64,000 nucleotides of DNA from positions 1 to 64,000 of IMG/VR virus record IMGVR_UViG_3300025379_000005. One strand, 5' to 3'. The notes beneath the pieces were generated by a model. The model ran no database searches. It was given only the letters and a program-made list of their open reading frames with translations, and was not told the origin of the DNA. This stretch comes from a virus. Below are positions 52,779 to 59,843 of the stretch, piece by piece (position 1 is the first letter of the stretch; each line of letters opens with the position of its first letter). Made by a program: the position numbers and the translations under genes.

Positions 52779-53488
52779 TGGCTGATTTAAGACTAGTAGA
52801 ACACTATGTAAGTACCCAAGGTGAAGGTCCACGTACAGGACGTACAACACAATTTGTACGTTTTGCAGGATGCAACATGACTTGTGCTGGTTGGCCTTGT
52901 GATACACCATTTGCTGTAGATGTTAAAATTTGGGGCAAAGAAGGTGGAAGTTACAAAAGGACTCCAGGTGAACTTCTAGAAGATTGTAAGAGTAAGAGAG
53001 AAGAAACAGGTGCTAATAACATCTGTCTAACAGGTGGTGAACCTTTTCTTCAACCAAATGATAAGATGGATGACTTGATTATCCTTCTAACACAGAATGG
53101 TTTTGAGGTTGAGGCATTCTCTAATGGTAGTTTCCTTTACTCAGACATTGCTCTAGAACATGTTACCTTTATGATGGACTGGAAGTTAGGTGGTTCAGGA
53201 GAAGCACAAACTCGTAGAGAAAATCGTACAATGAACGCTGCTAAGATTCGTAATGGTAGCGGTATTAAGTTTGTTTGTAAGGATGGCAATGACTTTAATG
53301 AAGCATTGGAAGTTCATGATTTTCTAAAAGGGCAAGTCCGCTCAGGTGTAAGATTCTGGGCAGGTAGTGCCTGGGATGTTTACCCAACAAAAGATTTAGT
53401 AGCAAAGATGCTTGAACATCAGGTTCCATGGAGTCTAAATGTTCAAGTACACAATTATATTTGGCCCGCAAATGAAAGAGGAAGATGA
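52778..53488 (+). CDS. queE: QueE, 7-carboxy-7-deazaguanine synthase
   Basis: 236 residues. S-T-Q-G-E-G-P at residues 12-18, radical-SAM cysteines Cys32, Cys36 and Cys41 (followed by C-D-T), L-T-G-G-E-P near residue 89, and F-S-N-G-S. The cluster spacing is C-x3-C-x4-C, not the usual C-x3-C-x2-C. QueE converts 6-carboxytetrahydropterin to 7-carboxy-7-deazaguanine (CDG). It overlaps the folE start. Confidence 0.85.
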   Translation: MADLRLVEHYVSTQGEGPRTGRTTQFVRFAGCNMTCAGWPCDTPFAVDVKIWGKEGGSYKRTPGELLEDCKSKREETGANNICLTGGEPFLQPNDKMDDLIILLTQNGFEVEAFSNGSFLYSDIALEHVTFMMDWKLGGSGEAQTRRENRTMNAAKIRNGSGIKFVCKDGNDFNEALEVHDFLKGQVRSGVRFWAGSAWDVYPTKDLVAKMLEHQVPWSLNVQVHNYIWPANERGR

Positions 53489-54162
53489 TGACACCGAATG
53501 TACACTATACCAAAACAGGTATCTTAATAGAAGAAAGTAAGGAAATGAAGATTAAAAAGTCAAACCCACAAATATTGAATGAAAGTGATAGAGAAGCTTA
53601 TGGTTTCCAAGTTGCTAAAGAAAATGTTAGAGGGTTGCTTAGTTACATGGGAGAAGATGTAAGCCGTGAAGGTTTGCTTGACACACCACGTAGAGTTGTA
53701 GAGATGTATGAGGAATTAACAAGCGGGTATGTAATGGACCCAATTGCAATTATTGAGAAAGCAGTTTTTCATGAGCAAACAAAAGAAATGGTTATTGTCA
53801 AGAACATTCCGTTTTATAGTCTATGTGAGCATCATCTTGCTCCTTTCTTTGGTACTGCTACTATCGGTTATCTTCCTAACAACGGCCGTATTGTTGGCTT
53901 GTCTAAACTCGCTCGTGTATTGGATGCTTACGCTCGTAGGCTTCAGGTCCAAGAACGACTCGGAGCACAAGTCGCAGATGCGTTCTATAAATCCTCTCTC
54001 AAACCGGAGGGTGTAGGAGTTCACATTGAAGCAGAACACCTTTGCATGGCAATGCGTGGTGTACAAAAGCCAGGTACCAGTACAACTACAGTTAGTATTC
54101 GTGGAATTTTTGAGTCAGACAAGGCAGTGAAAGACGAATGGACACGACTAGCCCTTTCGTAG
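53485..54162 (+). CDS. folE: FolE, GTP cyclohydrolase I
   Basis: 225 residues; a later ATG (residue 21) could also be the start. Zinc ligands Cys114 and Cys187 with His117; C-E-H-H-L-A-P-F and H-L-C-M-A-M-R-G are signature motifs. It makes dihydroneopterin triphosphate from GTP, the first step to 7-deazaguanines. With QueD and QueE it completes the route to CDG. The 3' end overlaps the next gene by 25 bases. Confidence 0.9.
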   Translation: MMTPNVHYTKTGILIEESKEMKIKKSNPQILNESDREAYGFQVAKENVRGLLSYMGEDVSREGLLDTPRRVVEMYEELTSGYVMDPIAIIEKAVFHEQTKEMVIVKNIPFYSLCEHHLAPFFGTATIGYLPNNGRIVGLSKLARVLDAYARRLQVQERLGAQVADAFYKSSLKPEGVGVHIEAEHLCMAMRGVQKPGTSTTTVSIRGIFESDKAVKDEWTRLALS

Positions 54163-54668
54163 GGGTACTAAACCCAGAAGAAGTAATCCGTAAAGGTTAT
54201 ATTTCAAACACAATTACAGACAGGATTCAACCAAATAGCATTGACCTGACTGTTCAGAGTGTTTATGTAATCTCCGGACCACTGATTCTTTTTGCAGACA
54301 AAGAAACAAAGAGGCAATTACCAGAGTATAACTTAATAAAGCCTTTTCCTTATGAAGGAAGAGACATGTATTTGTTAGAACCTGGTATTCGTTATCAAGT
54401 TGAATTTAACGAAACTCTAAGTTTTGATACTTCTATTTGTGGAATCACTCTTGTTCGTAGTACTATGGCAAAGAGTGGTTGCAGTGGTGAAAACGGTCTT
54501 TTTGACAGTGGATATCATGGTGCATGTGGAATGATGGTATCAGTGCAAACACCTTCTTATATTGAAGTTGGTTCAAGTATTGCACAGATGGTTTTCTTTT
54601 CTACAAACAGTAGTAAAGTTTATAATGGTTTCTATCAGGGATCCGAAAGCCCAATGGAGTGGAATTAA
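54138..54668 (+). CDS. dCTP deaminase / dUTPase-fold protein
   Basis: 176 residues, starting inside folE. R-I-Q-P-N-S-I-D-L-T-V (about residues 31-41), V-R-S-T-M-A-K-S-G and G-L-F-D-S-G-Y-H-G match the trimeric dCTP deaminase/dUTPase fold. The deaminase gives dUTP from dCTP; a bifunctional form hydrolyses to dUMP. Nucleotide-pool control or support for base modification is likely. I cannot separate deaminase from dUTPase confidently. Confidence 0.8.
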   Translation: MDTTSPFVGVLNPEEVIRKGYISNTITDRIQPNSIDLTVQSVYVISGPLILFADKETKRQLPEYNLIKPFPYEGRDMYLLEPGIRYQVEFNETLSFDTSICGITLVRSTMAKSGCSGENGLFDSGYHGACGMMVSVQTPSYIEVGSSIAQMVFFSTNSSKVYNGFYQGSESPMEWN

Positions 54669-55036
54669 TGGAAAAATTAGCACAACAGAATGATTCAATG
54701 TTTGAAAGAAATATTGCAATCATTGCCAGTAGAAAAAATCAAGTGCTTACCTATAGTGATGGTTTTGTATTTGAAGGTTTTCTTTGTGGTCTAGATGAAA
54801 ATTGGGTTCAGATGTATGGTCATGAAGAAGACCAAACCGACCCTCAATCTAGGTGGAGATTTATACTTTTGGGTAAGAATAACATTTCTGGTATTATTCC
54901 TTCAGGAAAGACATTGTATGATGTTGATGCTGAAACCCGAGAGTATGTAGAAAAGAAAATTAAGATGTTTTCTGAAGTTAGTGAGAAGTTCTTAGGAGCA
55001 AAGGAAAAGAATGACAGTAGGAGAGAAAAGTTTTGA
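54668..55036 (+). CDS. Sm/Hfq-like small barrel protein (tentative)
   Basis: 122 residues from the ATG at 54668 (TAATG); a GTG at 54659 is rejected. Residues 18-60 (VLTYSDGFVFEGFLCGLDEN, then WRFILLGKNNISGII) have the strand-turn pattern of an Sm-like barrel, which would bind RNA. C-terminal part is a charged helix. The family call is tentative. Overlaps the next gene. Confidence 0.5.
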   Translation: MEKLAQQNDSMFERNIAIIASRKNQVLTYSDGFVFEGFLCGLDENWVQMYGHEEDQTDPQSRWRFILLGKNNISGIIPSGKTLYDVDAETREYVEKKIKMFSEVSEKFLGAKEKNDSRREKF

Positions 55037-55475
55037 TGAACCTGTTCGTGATTATGATAATGATAGTTATGATGAAGTCGTTATTGTAAAAGCGAATGAG
55101 AAGTCATCTCAACAAGAAATTGATTTGGTAAATGCTACACCAAAAGAGTTGTTAGTTTATTTTGCCAATAGATTTAAAGAAACACAAGGCTTTGAATACA
55201 ATGTTGAGTGGGTTAAAGAAATGGCAATCTTTAAAAGTTTTAAAGAACGTTATGGTGATGATGCAGGTCCAATGATTTCACTCTTGTTTGATAAGTACAA
55301 TTGTGTTATAAATGGAGACGTTATGACTGCAACTGCCTTTACTCAAGGTGCAAAGTGGATTCAAGACAAGCTTTATATTGAACTTAAGAAAGATATTATT
55401 CGGGAAAGTATGCCCGGACCGGATACAGAAGGGTTGATGCACACTAATGAGTTCCTTAAACGATTCGCTGTTTGA
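55011..55475 (+). CDS. Hypothetical replication-cluster protein
   Basis: 154 residues, overlapping both neighbours by 25-29 bases. Acidic N-terminus, then helices (NATPKELLVYFANRFKETQG; FTQGAKWIQDKLYIELKKDI). It precedes the helicase loader and may help load the helicase, but no family is recognised. Confidence 0.58.
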   Translation: MTVGEKSFDEPVRDYDNDSYDEVVIVKANEKSSQQEIDLVNATPKELLVYFANRFKETQGFEYNVEWVKEMAIFKSFKERYGDDAGPMISLLFDKYNCVINGDVMTATAFTQGAKWIQDKLYIELKKDIIRESMPGPDTEGLMHTNEFLKRFAV

Positions 55476-56247
55476 TTGGGAAAAAGATTACGTTAACCTA
55501 AGGTTTCAATTTCTAGATGATGGAGATGTAGAGTTCCTTTCTGCAAAAAGTCCTCAGTTTGAGAAGTTTAATAAGGTTGGTTGCCCAACTTGTTCTGACA
55601 ACAGTTGTGGTGAGTGTAAAACACAACTCCAACTCTATAAGCACTATTTAAAGGCAGGCATTGGTTTAAACTATCAAAGGTTAGGCTGGGATGATTTCCA
55701 TGGTGATGATAAGGCACTTGAACTTGCTAAGATTTACCTTGGTAAGAATAAAGAGTTTGTCAAAGGTGGTATGGGCATTATGTATCACGGAACCTGGGGA
55801 ACCGGTAAGACTTTGTTGACCAGTCTTATGGCAAAAGAGCTAGTAAAGTTAGGTTATAGTGTTTACTTTGCTACTTTTACTCAAATGGTAGATGAGTTTA
55901 CTAGAGGTTGGGGTAGTAATGAAGACAAGGCAAGATTTGAAGCTAAAGTGGTTAAGAGTGACATTTTCTTTCTTGATGATGTTGGAAAAGAATTTAGAAC
56001 AAAAAACAATTTGTCTGAAGCCACTTTTGACCATGTACTTAGACAACGTGCTCTAGATAACAGGCCAACTTTTATTACCACAAATATGGATGAGAAGGAC
56101 CTTGCAGAAGGTTATGGTAGTGCTATATTTTCTCTCTTGAAAGAGCGAATGATTGTCCATAAAATGGAAGGTAACGACTATCGTGAATTTGCTAGAGATA
56201 GAACATTAGATGAAATTGCAGACGGAACAGTTAGAAAGATTAGATAG
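55447..56247 (+). CDS. DnaC-like helicase loader ATPase
   Basis: 266 residues. A zinc-knuckle-like C-P-T-C-x5-C-x2-C near residue 39, then Walker A G-T-W-G-T-G-K-T (near residue 117) and Walker B I-F-F-L-D-D-V-G. The C-terminal part (FDHVLRQRALDNRPTFITTN) is AAA+ DnaC/DnaA type. It would load the DnaB-like helicase encoded next. Stop TAG overlaps the GTG start of that gene. Confidence 0.84.
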   Translation: MSSLNDSLFDWEKDYVNLRFQFLDDGDVEFLSAKSPQFEKFNKVGCPTCSDNSCGECKTQLQLYKHYLKAGIGLNYQRLGWDDFHGDDKALELAKIYLGKNKEFVKGGMGIMYHGTWGTGKTLLTSLMAKELVKLGYSVYFATFTQMVDEFTRGWGSNEDKARFEAKVVKSDIFFLDDVGKEFRTKNNLSEATFDHVLRQRALDNRPTFITTNMDEKDLAEGYGSAIFSLLKERMIVHKMEGNDYREFARDRTLDEIADGTVRKIR

Positions 56248-57521
56248 TGGACATTGAAAAGGCCTTTGTGCCGCATTTCACAAAGTTAGAAAGCATTAAA
56301 GTAATTTGGGATAAAGGAGTAAGAGGTGAACACTTTTTTGACGATGGTGTTCGTGAACTCTTTGAATATTCTATAGAATACTACATCAAGAGTGAGTTCA
56401 AGCAAACTATTACAAGAGAGTTCTTGGAAGAAAAGTTTTCTGACTACTTTGTTAAGAATGAATGGCCAGACGGTGAATACCTTGTAGTTGTATTGATTGA
56501 GGAATTACTCACTAAGTATCGCAAGACAACCACTCAGAATGTCCTTTTAAAAGCAGCACATGAACTAGATACTGACCCAGAGGCCGGTATTACAATGGCA
56601 CTTAATAATCTGACAAAGATTCAAAGTGACACATCAACTCGTGAACGCATTGAAATTTACGGTGAGGGTTATGAACGCCGTACTAATGAGTATGTAGATA
56701 ATCAGTTGAACAATAACAAAACTAAGCAAGGTATTTACCTTGGTTGGGATGAATTAAATAACCACACCTACGGTATTCAAAAGGGTGAACTTGCTGTAGT
56801 TGTTGGTATTCCTAATGTTGGTAAGTCATGGATTGGTTCTCACATTGCACTTGAAGCTGCTAAGCGTAAAAACAAAGTTTACTTTGCATCACTTGAACTC
56901 CGTAAAGAACTAACTCTTATGAGACTTGACTGCCTTGCAAGTGGTGTACCTTACTCAAGATATGAACGTGGTGAATTAACACCTGCTGAGTTAAAGCGAC
57001 TAAAAGAAGCAAGAGAAGAAATTATGGAATATGGTGAGTATCTATTGATTGACTCACCAAGTCGTAAGAGTGAAAGAACAGTTCTTGAACTTTACTCTAA
57101 AGCAAAGCATTGGGGTGCAGATCTAATTGTTGGTGACCAATTGTCTTGGTTGACCAATGAGAAGAACTACGGTACAGCAAGTAACTTTCAAACATTGCAG
57201 ATGGCAGAAGTAATTACAGATGTTGCTAGTATTAACCGTGAAATGGGGATGGCAAGTGTTTGGTTGGCACAGTTTAACCGTGAAGCAATGAAGGGTAAGC
57301 AAAAGCGAGGAGACCTTGGTCAAATTGGACTTTCATCACAAATTGAACAAATTGTTGACTGGGCCTTTGGTATTGGTGCAACTAAAGAAATGAAGTCACA
57401 AGAAGCACTAATCTTTGACATTATGAAAAGTCGTAGAAGTAACTTGAAGAGTTGGATGATGGGCTTTGAACTAAAGGACCGCACCAAGTTGGAGTTTGTA
57501 AGAGAGTTCGAAGACGAATAA
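56247..57521 (+). CDS. DnaB-like replicative helicase
   Basis: 424 residues from GTG. The N-terminal domain is helical; the RecA-like core has Walker A G-I-P-N-V-G-K-S at 187-194 and Walker B L-I-V-G-D-Q-L-S. The Walker A has Pro-Asn in place of the usual G-x-P. Later WLAQFNREAMKGKQKRGDLG and LSSQIEQIVDWAFGI fit DnaB motifs 3 and 4. It unwinds at the fork. Starts on the loader stop, and its stop overlaps the primase ATG. Confidence 0.86.
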   Translation: MDIEKAFVPHFTKLESIKVIWDKGVRGEHFFDDGVRELFEYSIEYYIKSEFKQTITREFLEEKFSDYFVKNEWPDGEYLVVVLIEELLTKYRKTTTQNVLLKAAHELDTDPEAGITMALNNLTKIQSDTSTRERIEIYGEGYERRTNEYVDNQLNNNKTKQGIYLGWDELNNHTYGIQKGELAVVVGIPNVGKSWIGSHIALEAAKRKNKVYFASLELRKELTLMRLDCLASGVPYSRYERGELTPAELKRLKEAREEIMEYGEYLLIDSPSRKSERTVLELYSKAKHWGADLIVGDQLSWLTNEKNYGTASNFQTLQMAEVITDVASINREMGMASVWLAQFNREAMKGKQKRGDLGQIGLSSQIEQIVDWAFGIGATKEMKSQEALIFDIMKSRRSNLKSWMMGFELKDRTKLEFVREFEDE

Positions 57522-58522
57522 TGCAAAAGTTAAGCGATGTTTTTAGAGGACTTGATGCCGAAGGTGTACTAAGAGACCTTTTAAATGTACATGAAATTAC
57601 AGAAATGGGTGATGAGTTAATCCATTCATGCAGGTTGCCTTTTGGTATGCACAAGAATGGTGATGCTAATCCAAGTGCAAGTCTTAATAAAAAAGATCTT
57701 GTCTTTAATTGTTTTACTTGTGGTGGTGGAAGTATTGTCTGGTTGGTTCAGAATGTTATGGACATTGACCGTGATAGTGCTCTTGCAGAACTAAAAAATT
57801 ATGCTAGTGGCTTAAAAGTAATACCAATAGAAGAGTTTATGGATAAGTTGAATAAACTCTTTACAGATGAAGAAACAAAGAGATATGAAATACCAATTTA
57901 CAATGAAAAGATTCTTAATCGCTGGACTTGCACTACTGACTACCTTACTTCTAGGGGAGTTAGTGAAGAAGTTCAAAGGCAAATGCAAACAGGATTGGAT
58001 AGAGGTAGGCTGGAGTATCGTAAATCAATCACTGGGCAGGATACTGTCCATGTTAGTAGAGTAGTATTGCCTCACTTTATCAATGGGAAACTGGTTGGTT
58101 GGGTAGCAAGAAAAGTTGAGGAAATTAATGGAGTCAGTAAATATAAGAACTCTAAAGGTTTCCCAAGGCAGTATTCACTATACAACCAAGACAATGTTAA
58201 AGGTATGAAATCTATCTATGTAGTAGAAAGCCCTATGAGTGTTCTTGTACTTAAGAGTCGTGGCATTGAAAATGTAGTTGCAACCTTTGGTGCAAAGTTC
58301 TCAGAACCTCAAGTAGAATTACTAAGAAACTTTAAAGAAGTTACAGTGTTCATGGATGGGGATGCCCCAGGTAGAAGTGCTTCTGTCAATTTAATTAAGG
58401 CGCTAAGTAACTATACTAATGTAAAGGTCATTGATACTCCCGAAGGAGAAGACCCAGCAAGTCTAGATAAAATACCACCAAGTGTAGGTCACTTCATTTA
58501 TGAACTTTCTAAATGTGGTTGA
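57521..58522 (+). CDS. DnaG-like primase
   Basis: 333 residues. A CHC2-type zinc ribbon: Cys37, His44, Cys64, Cys67. Toprim motifs follow: V-V-E-S-P-M-S near residue 230 and V-F-M-D-G-D-A-P-G-R near 282. Shorter than cellular DnaG (about 580 residues) and lacks the helicase-binding C-terminal domain. With the loader and helicase it forms a complete priming set. Its TGA is part of the next promoter. Confidence 0.86.
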   Translation: MQKLSDVFRGLDAEGVLRDLLNVHEITEMGDELIHSCRLPFGMHKNGDANPSASLNKKDLVFNCFTCGGGSIVWLVQNVMDIDRDSALAELKNYASGLKVIPIEEFMDKLNKLFTDEETKRYEIPIYNEKILNRWTCTTDYLTSRGVSEEVQRQMQTGLDRGRLEYRKSITGQDTVHVSRVVLPHFINGKLVGWVARKVEEINGVSKYKNSKGFPRQYSLYNQDNVKGMKSIYVVESPMSVLVLKSRGIENVVATFGAKFSEPQVELLRNFKEVTVFMDGDAPGRSASVNLIKALSNYTNVKVIDTPEGEDPASLDKIPPSVGHFIYELSKCG

Positions 58523-58547
58523 TTTTTTACTAACTGGTATATAAACT
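58519..58547 (+). promoter_or_regulatory. Promoter for ssb
   Basis: TTGATT (58519-58524), 17 bases, TAAACT (58542-58547). The primase stop TGA is 58520-58522, inside the -35. Confidence 0.58.
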
Positions 58548-58560
58548 AGTAAATGTAGTA

Positions 58561-58590
58561 AACCAAAAAACCAAAAAAATAAACCAAAAA
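58561..58590 (+). promoter_or_regulatory. A-rich unstructured ssb leader with repeats
   Basis: The leader contains ACCAAAAA three times, with only A, C and T between 58561 and 58590. It cannot form stable structure. T4 gp32 represses its own message by binding an unstructured leader, so this may be a similar operator; inference. Confidence 0.5.
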
Positions 58591-58600
58591 GGATACTAAA

Positions 58601-59416
58601 ATGGCACTAAAAAAAGGTATGGAAGCAGTCAAGGAAAGCCTCGAGCGTTCCCAGCGTAGTGCTTCTCAATCATCAACAACATACACAGAAACTAACTGGT
58701 TCTACTGGAAGGCCGGAGAGACAAAAGCAATCCGCTTCCTCACAGATGCTAATGACATCTTTGTTGTACCAGTACACGAAAACGTTCCTGTCCATGACGG
58801 AAAGAACAAGACATTCGTTTGTCGTAAGGCTTTTGAATCTTCTTGTGAACTATGTGACAACAAAGTTTACCGCCGTGATGTAGGTTATGGTGTTGCAGTC
58901 CTTCGTGAAGAAGTTTACGAAGAAGTAAATGGTCAGAAGAAGTTGACCGGTTACCGTGACGTAACTAGCAACTATGAGGTAGAAGAGAACGGTAAGACTG
59001 TTCTTAAGAAGAAGCCTTATGTTGGTATTGTCTCACAAGGTATGCGTAACTTCTGGAACCAGATTGCTGTTATCTCAGAAAAGTATGGTTCACTTCGTGA
59101 CCGTGAAATTGAGATTATGCGCCAAGGTGCAGGTACAGACACAACCTACATGGCATTTGCACTTGACAAGAAAGAAATCGAGAACATTGAAACTCGTTAT
59201 TCTAAGTTTGTCCCAGACATTGAAGCATTCTTGAACCGTATTGGTAGTCAAGAATACTACGATGCACAACTCCGTGGTATTAAGCCTGAGTCAAAGGATG
59301 ACTTCACGACAAGCACTACTTCAAACTCTACTGAAGATGAGTATGAGGACGAAGAGTACATTGAAATTGAAGAAGACACCACGGCTGACCGTTTGAAGGC
59401 AAAACTTCAAGGTTAG
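58601..59416 (+). CDS. Single-stranded DNA-binding protein, gp32-like
   Basis: 271 residues, ribosome site AAAAAGGATA. Basic N-terminal arm (ALKKGMEAVKESLERSQRSA), a central OB-fold-like region (KAIRFLTDANDIFVVPVHEN), and C-R-K ... C-E-L-C-D, a zinc-binding subdomain as in T4 gp32. Acidic tail (EDEYEDEEYIEIEEDTTADR) for binding of partners. It has its own promoter and leader. A structured RNA begins 8 bases after its stop. Confidence 0.82.
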   Translation: MALKKGMEAVKESLERSQRSASQSSTTYTETNWFYWKAGETKAIRFLTDANDIFVVPVHENVPVHDGKNKTFVCRKAFESSCELCDNKVYRRDVGYGVAVLREEVYEEVNGQKKLTGYRDVTSNYEVEENGKTVLKKKPYVGIVSQGMRNFWNQIAVISEKYGSLRDREIEIMRQGAGTDTTYMAFALDKKEIENIETRYSKFVPDIEAFLNRIGSQEYYDAQLRGIKPESKDDFTTSTTSNSTEDEYEDEEYIEIEEDTTADRLKAKLQG

Positions 59417-59423
59417 TAAATTC

Positions 59424-59499
59424 GGAGTCCCCGATGAGGTTAGGTCCGTTGTAGTTTACTACAACAACTTGATGAGGACTTGATTTCATCGGGGGTTTC
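59424..59499 (+). ncRNA. Long RNA hairpin between ssb and the polymerase unit
   Basis: Bases 59424-59447 pair with 59476-59499 without any mismatch: 24 consecutive pairs, 7 of them G-U. Above this, GTTGTAG (59448-59454) pairs with CTACAAC (59459-59465) around TTTA, and 59466-59475 form a one-sided bulge of 10 bases. The 3' side contains a -35 box and ends near T-T-T. The many G-U pairs mean the structure is favoured in RNA rather than DNA. It may end the ssb transcript, act as a processed stem, or be a small RNA. Confidence 0.62.
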
Positions 59500-59508
59500 C
59501 ATTATAAT
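59480..59508 (+). promoter_or_regulatory. Promoter for DUF1599-like and polymerase genes
   Basis: TTGATT (59480-59485), 17 bases, TATAAT (59503-59508). The -35 is inside the RNA hairpin's 3' arm. A ribosome site AAGGAG at about 59523 precedes the GTG start. Confidence 0.64.
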
Positions 59509-59534
59509 TAGTGCAATACAAGTAAGGAGTAGAA

Positions 59535-59843
59535 GTGAGTACTTCTAAAAATAAAAAACTTGAAGTAGTATTAAAAGAGATTCAACAGATTCATGATACT
59601 AAGTCACAGGGTTACGGACTTCCGGGTAAACCATTTCATAACCTTGAAGAAGCAGGACGATTGGTAAATATTCCTTCTTGGGTTGCTGCTATTTCTCGTG
59701 CCGGTGATAAGATGACTAGAATTAGTTCTCATCTACACAATAATAAAATTAAAGATGAGAAGTTGCGAGACAACTTAATTGACCTTGCAACCTATTGTGC
59801 CATTGCACTTGCACTTTACGATATTGAGGAATCAGATGACTGA
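59535..59843 (+). CDS. DUF1599 / Nmad1-like protein
   Basis: 102 residues from GTG. Pattern H-D-T-K-S-Q-G-Y-G ... V-A-A-I-S-R-A-G-D-K-M-T-R-I-S ... L-I-D-L-A-T-Y-C-A-I matches the small helical DUF1599 family (also called nucleotide-modification-associated domain 1), related to MazG-like folds. A link to nucleotide metabolism or base modification fits this phage, but the chemistry is unknown. The stop overlaps the polymerase start by 8 bases. Confidence 0.68.
   Translation: MSTSKNKKLEVVLKEIQQIHDTKSQGYGLPGKPFHNLEEAGRLVNIPSWVAAISRAGDKMTRISSHLHNNKIKDEKLRDNLIDLATYCAIALALYDIEESDD

Noticed and set aside
59424-59499. Hammerhead-type ribozyme in the hairpin
   Set aside because: It has C-C-G-A-T-G-A but no G-A-A-A core segment or cleavage triplet in the right place; the whole arm pairs as one helix.
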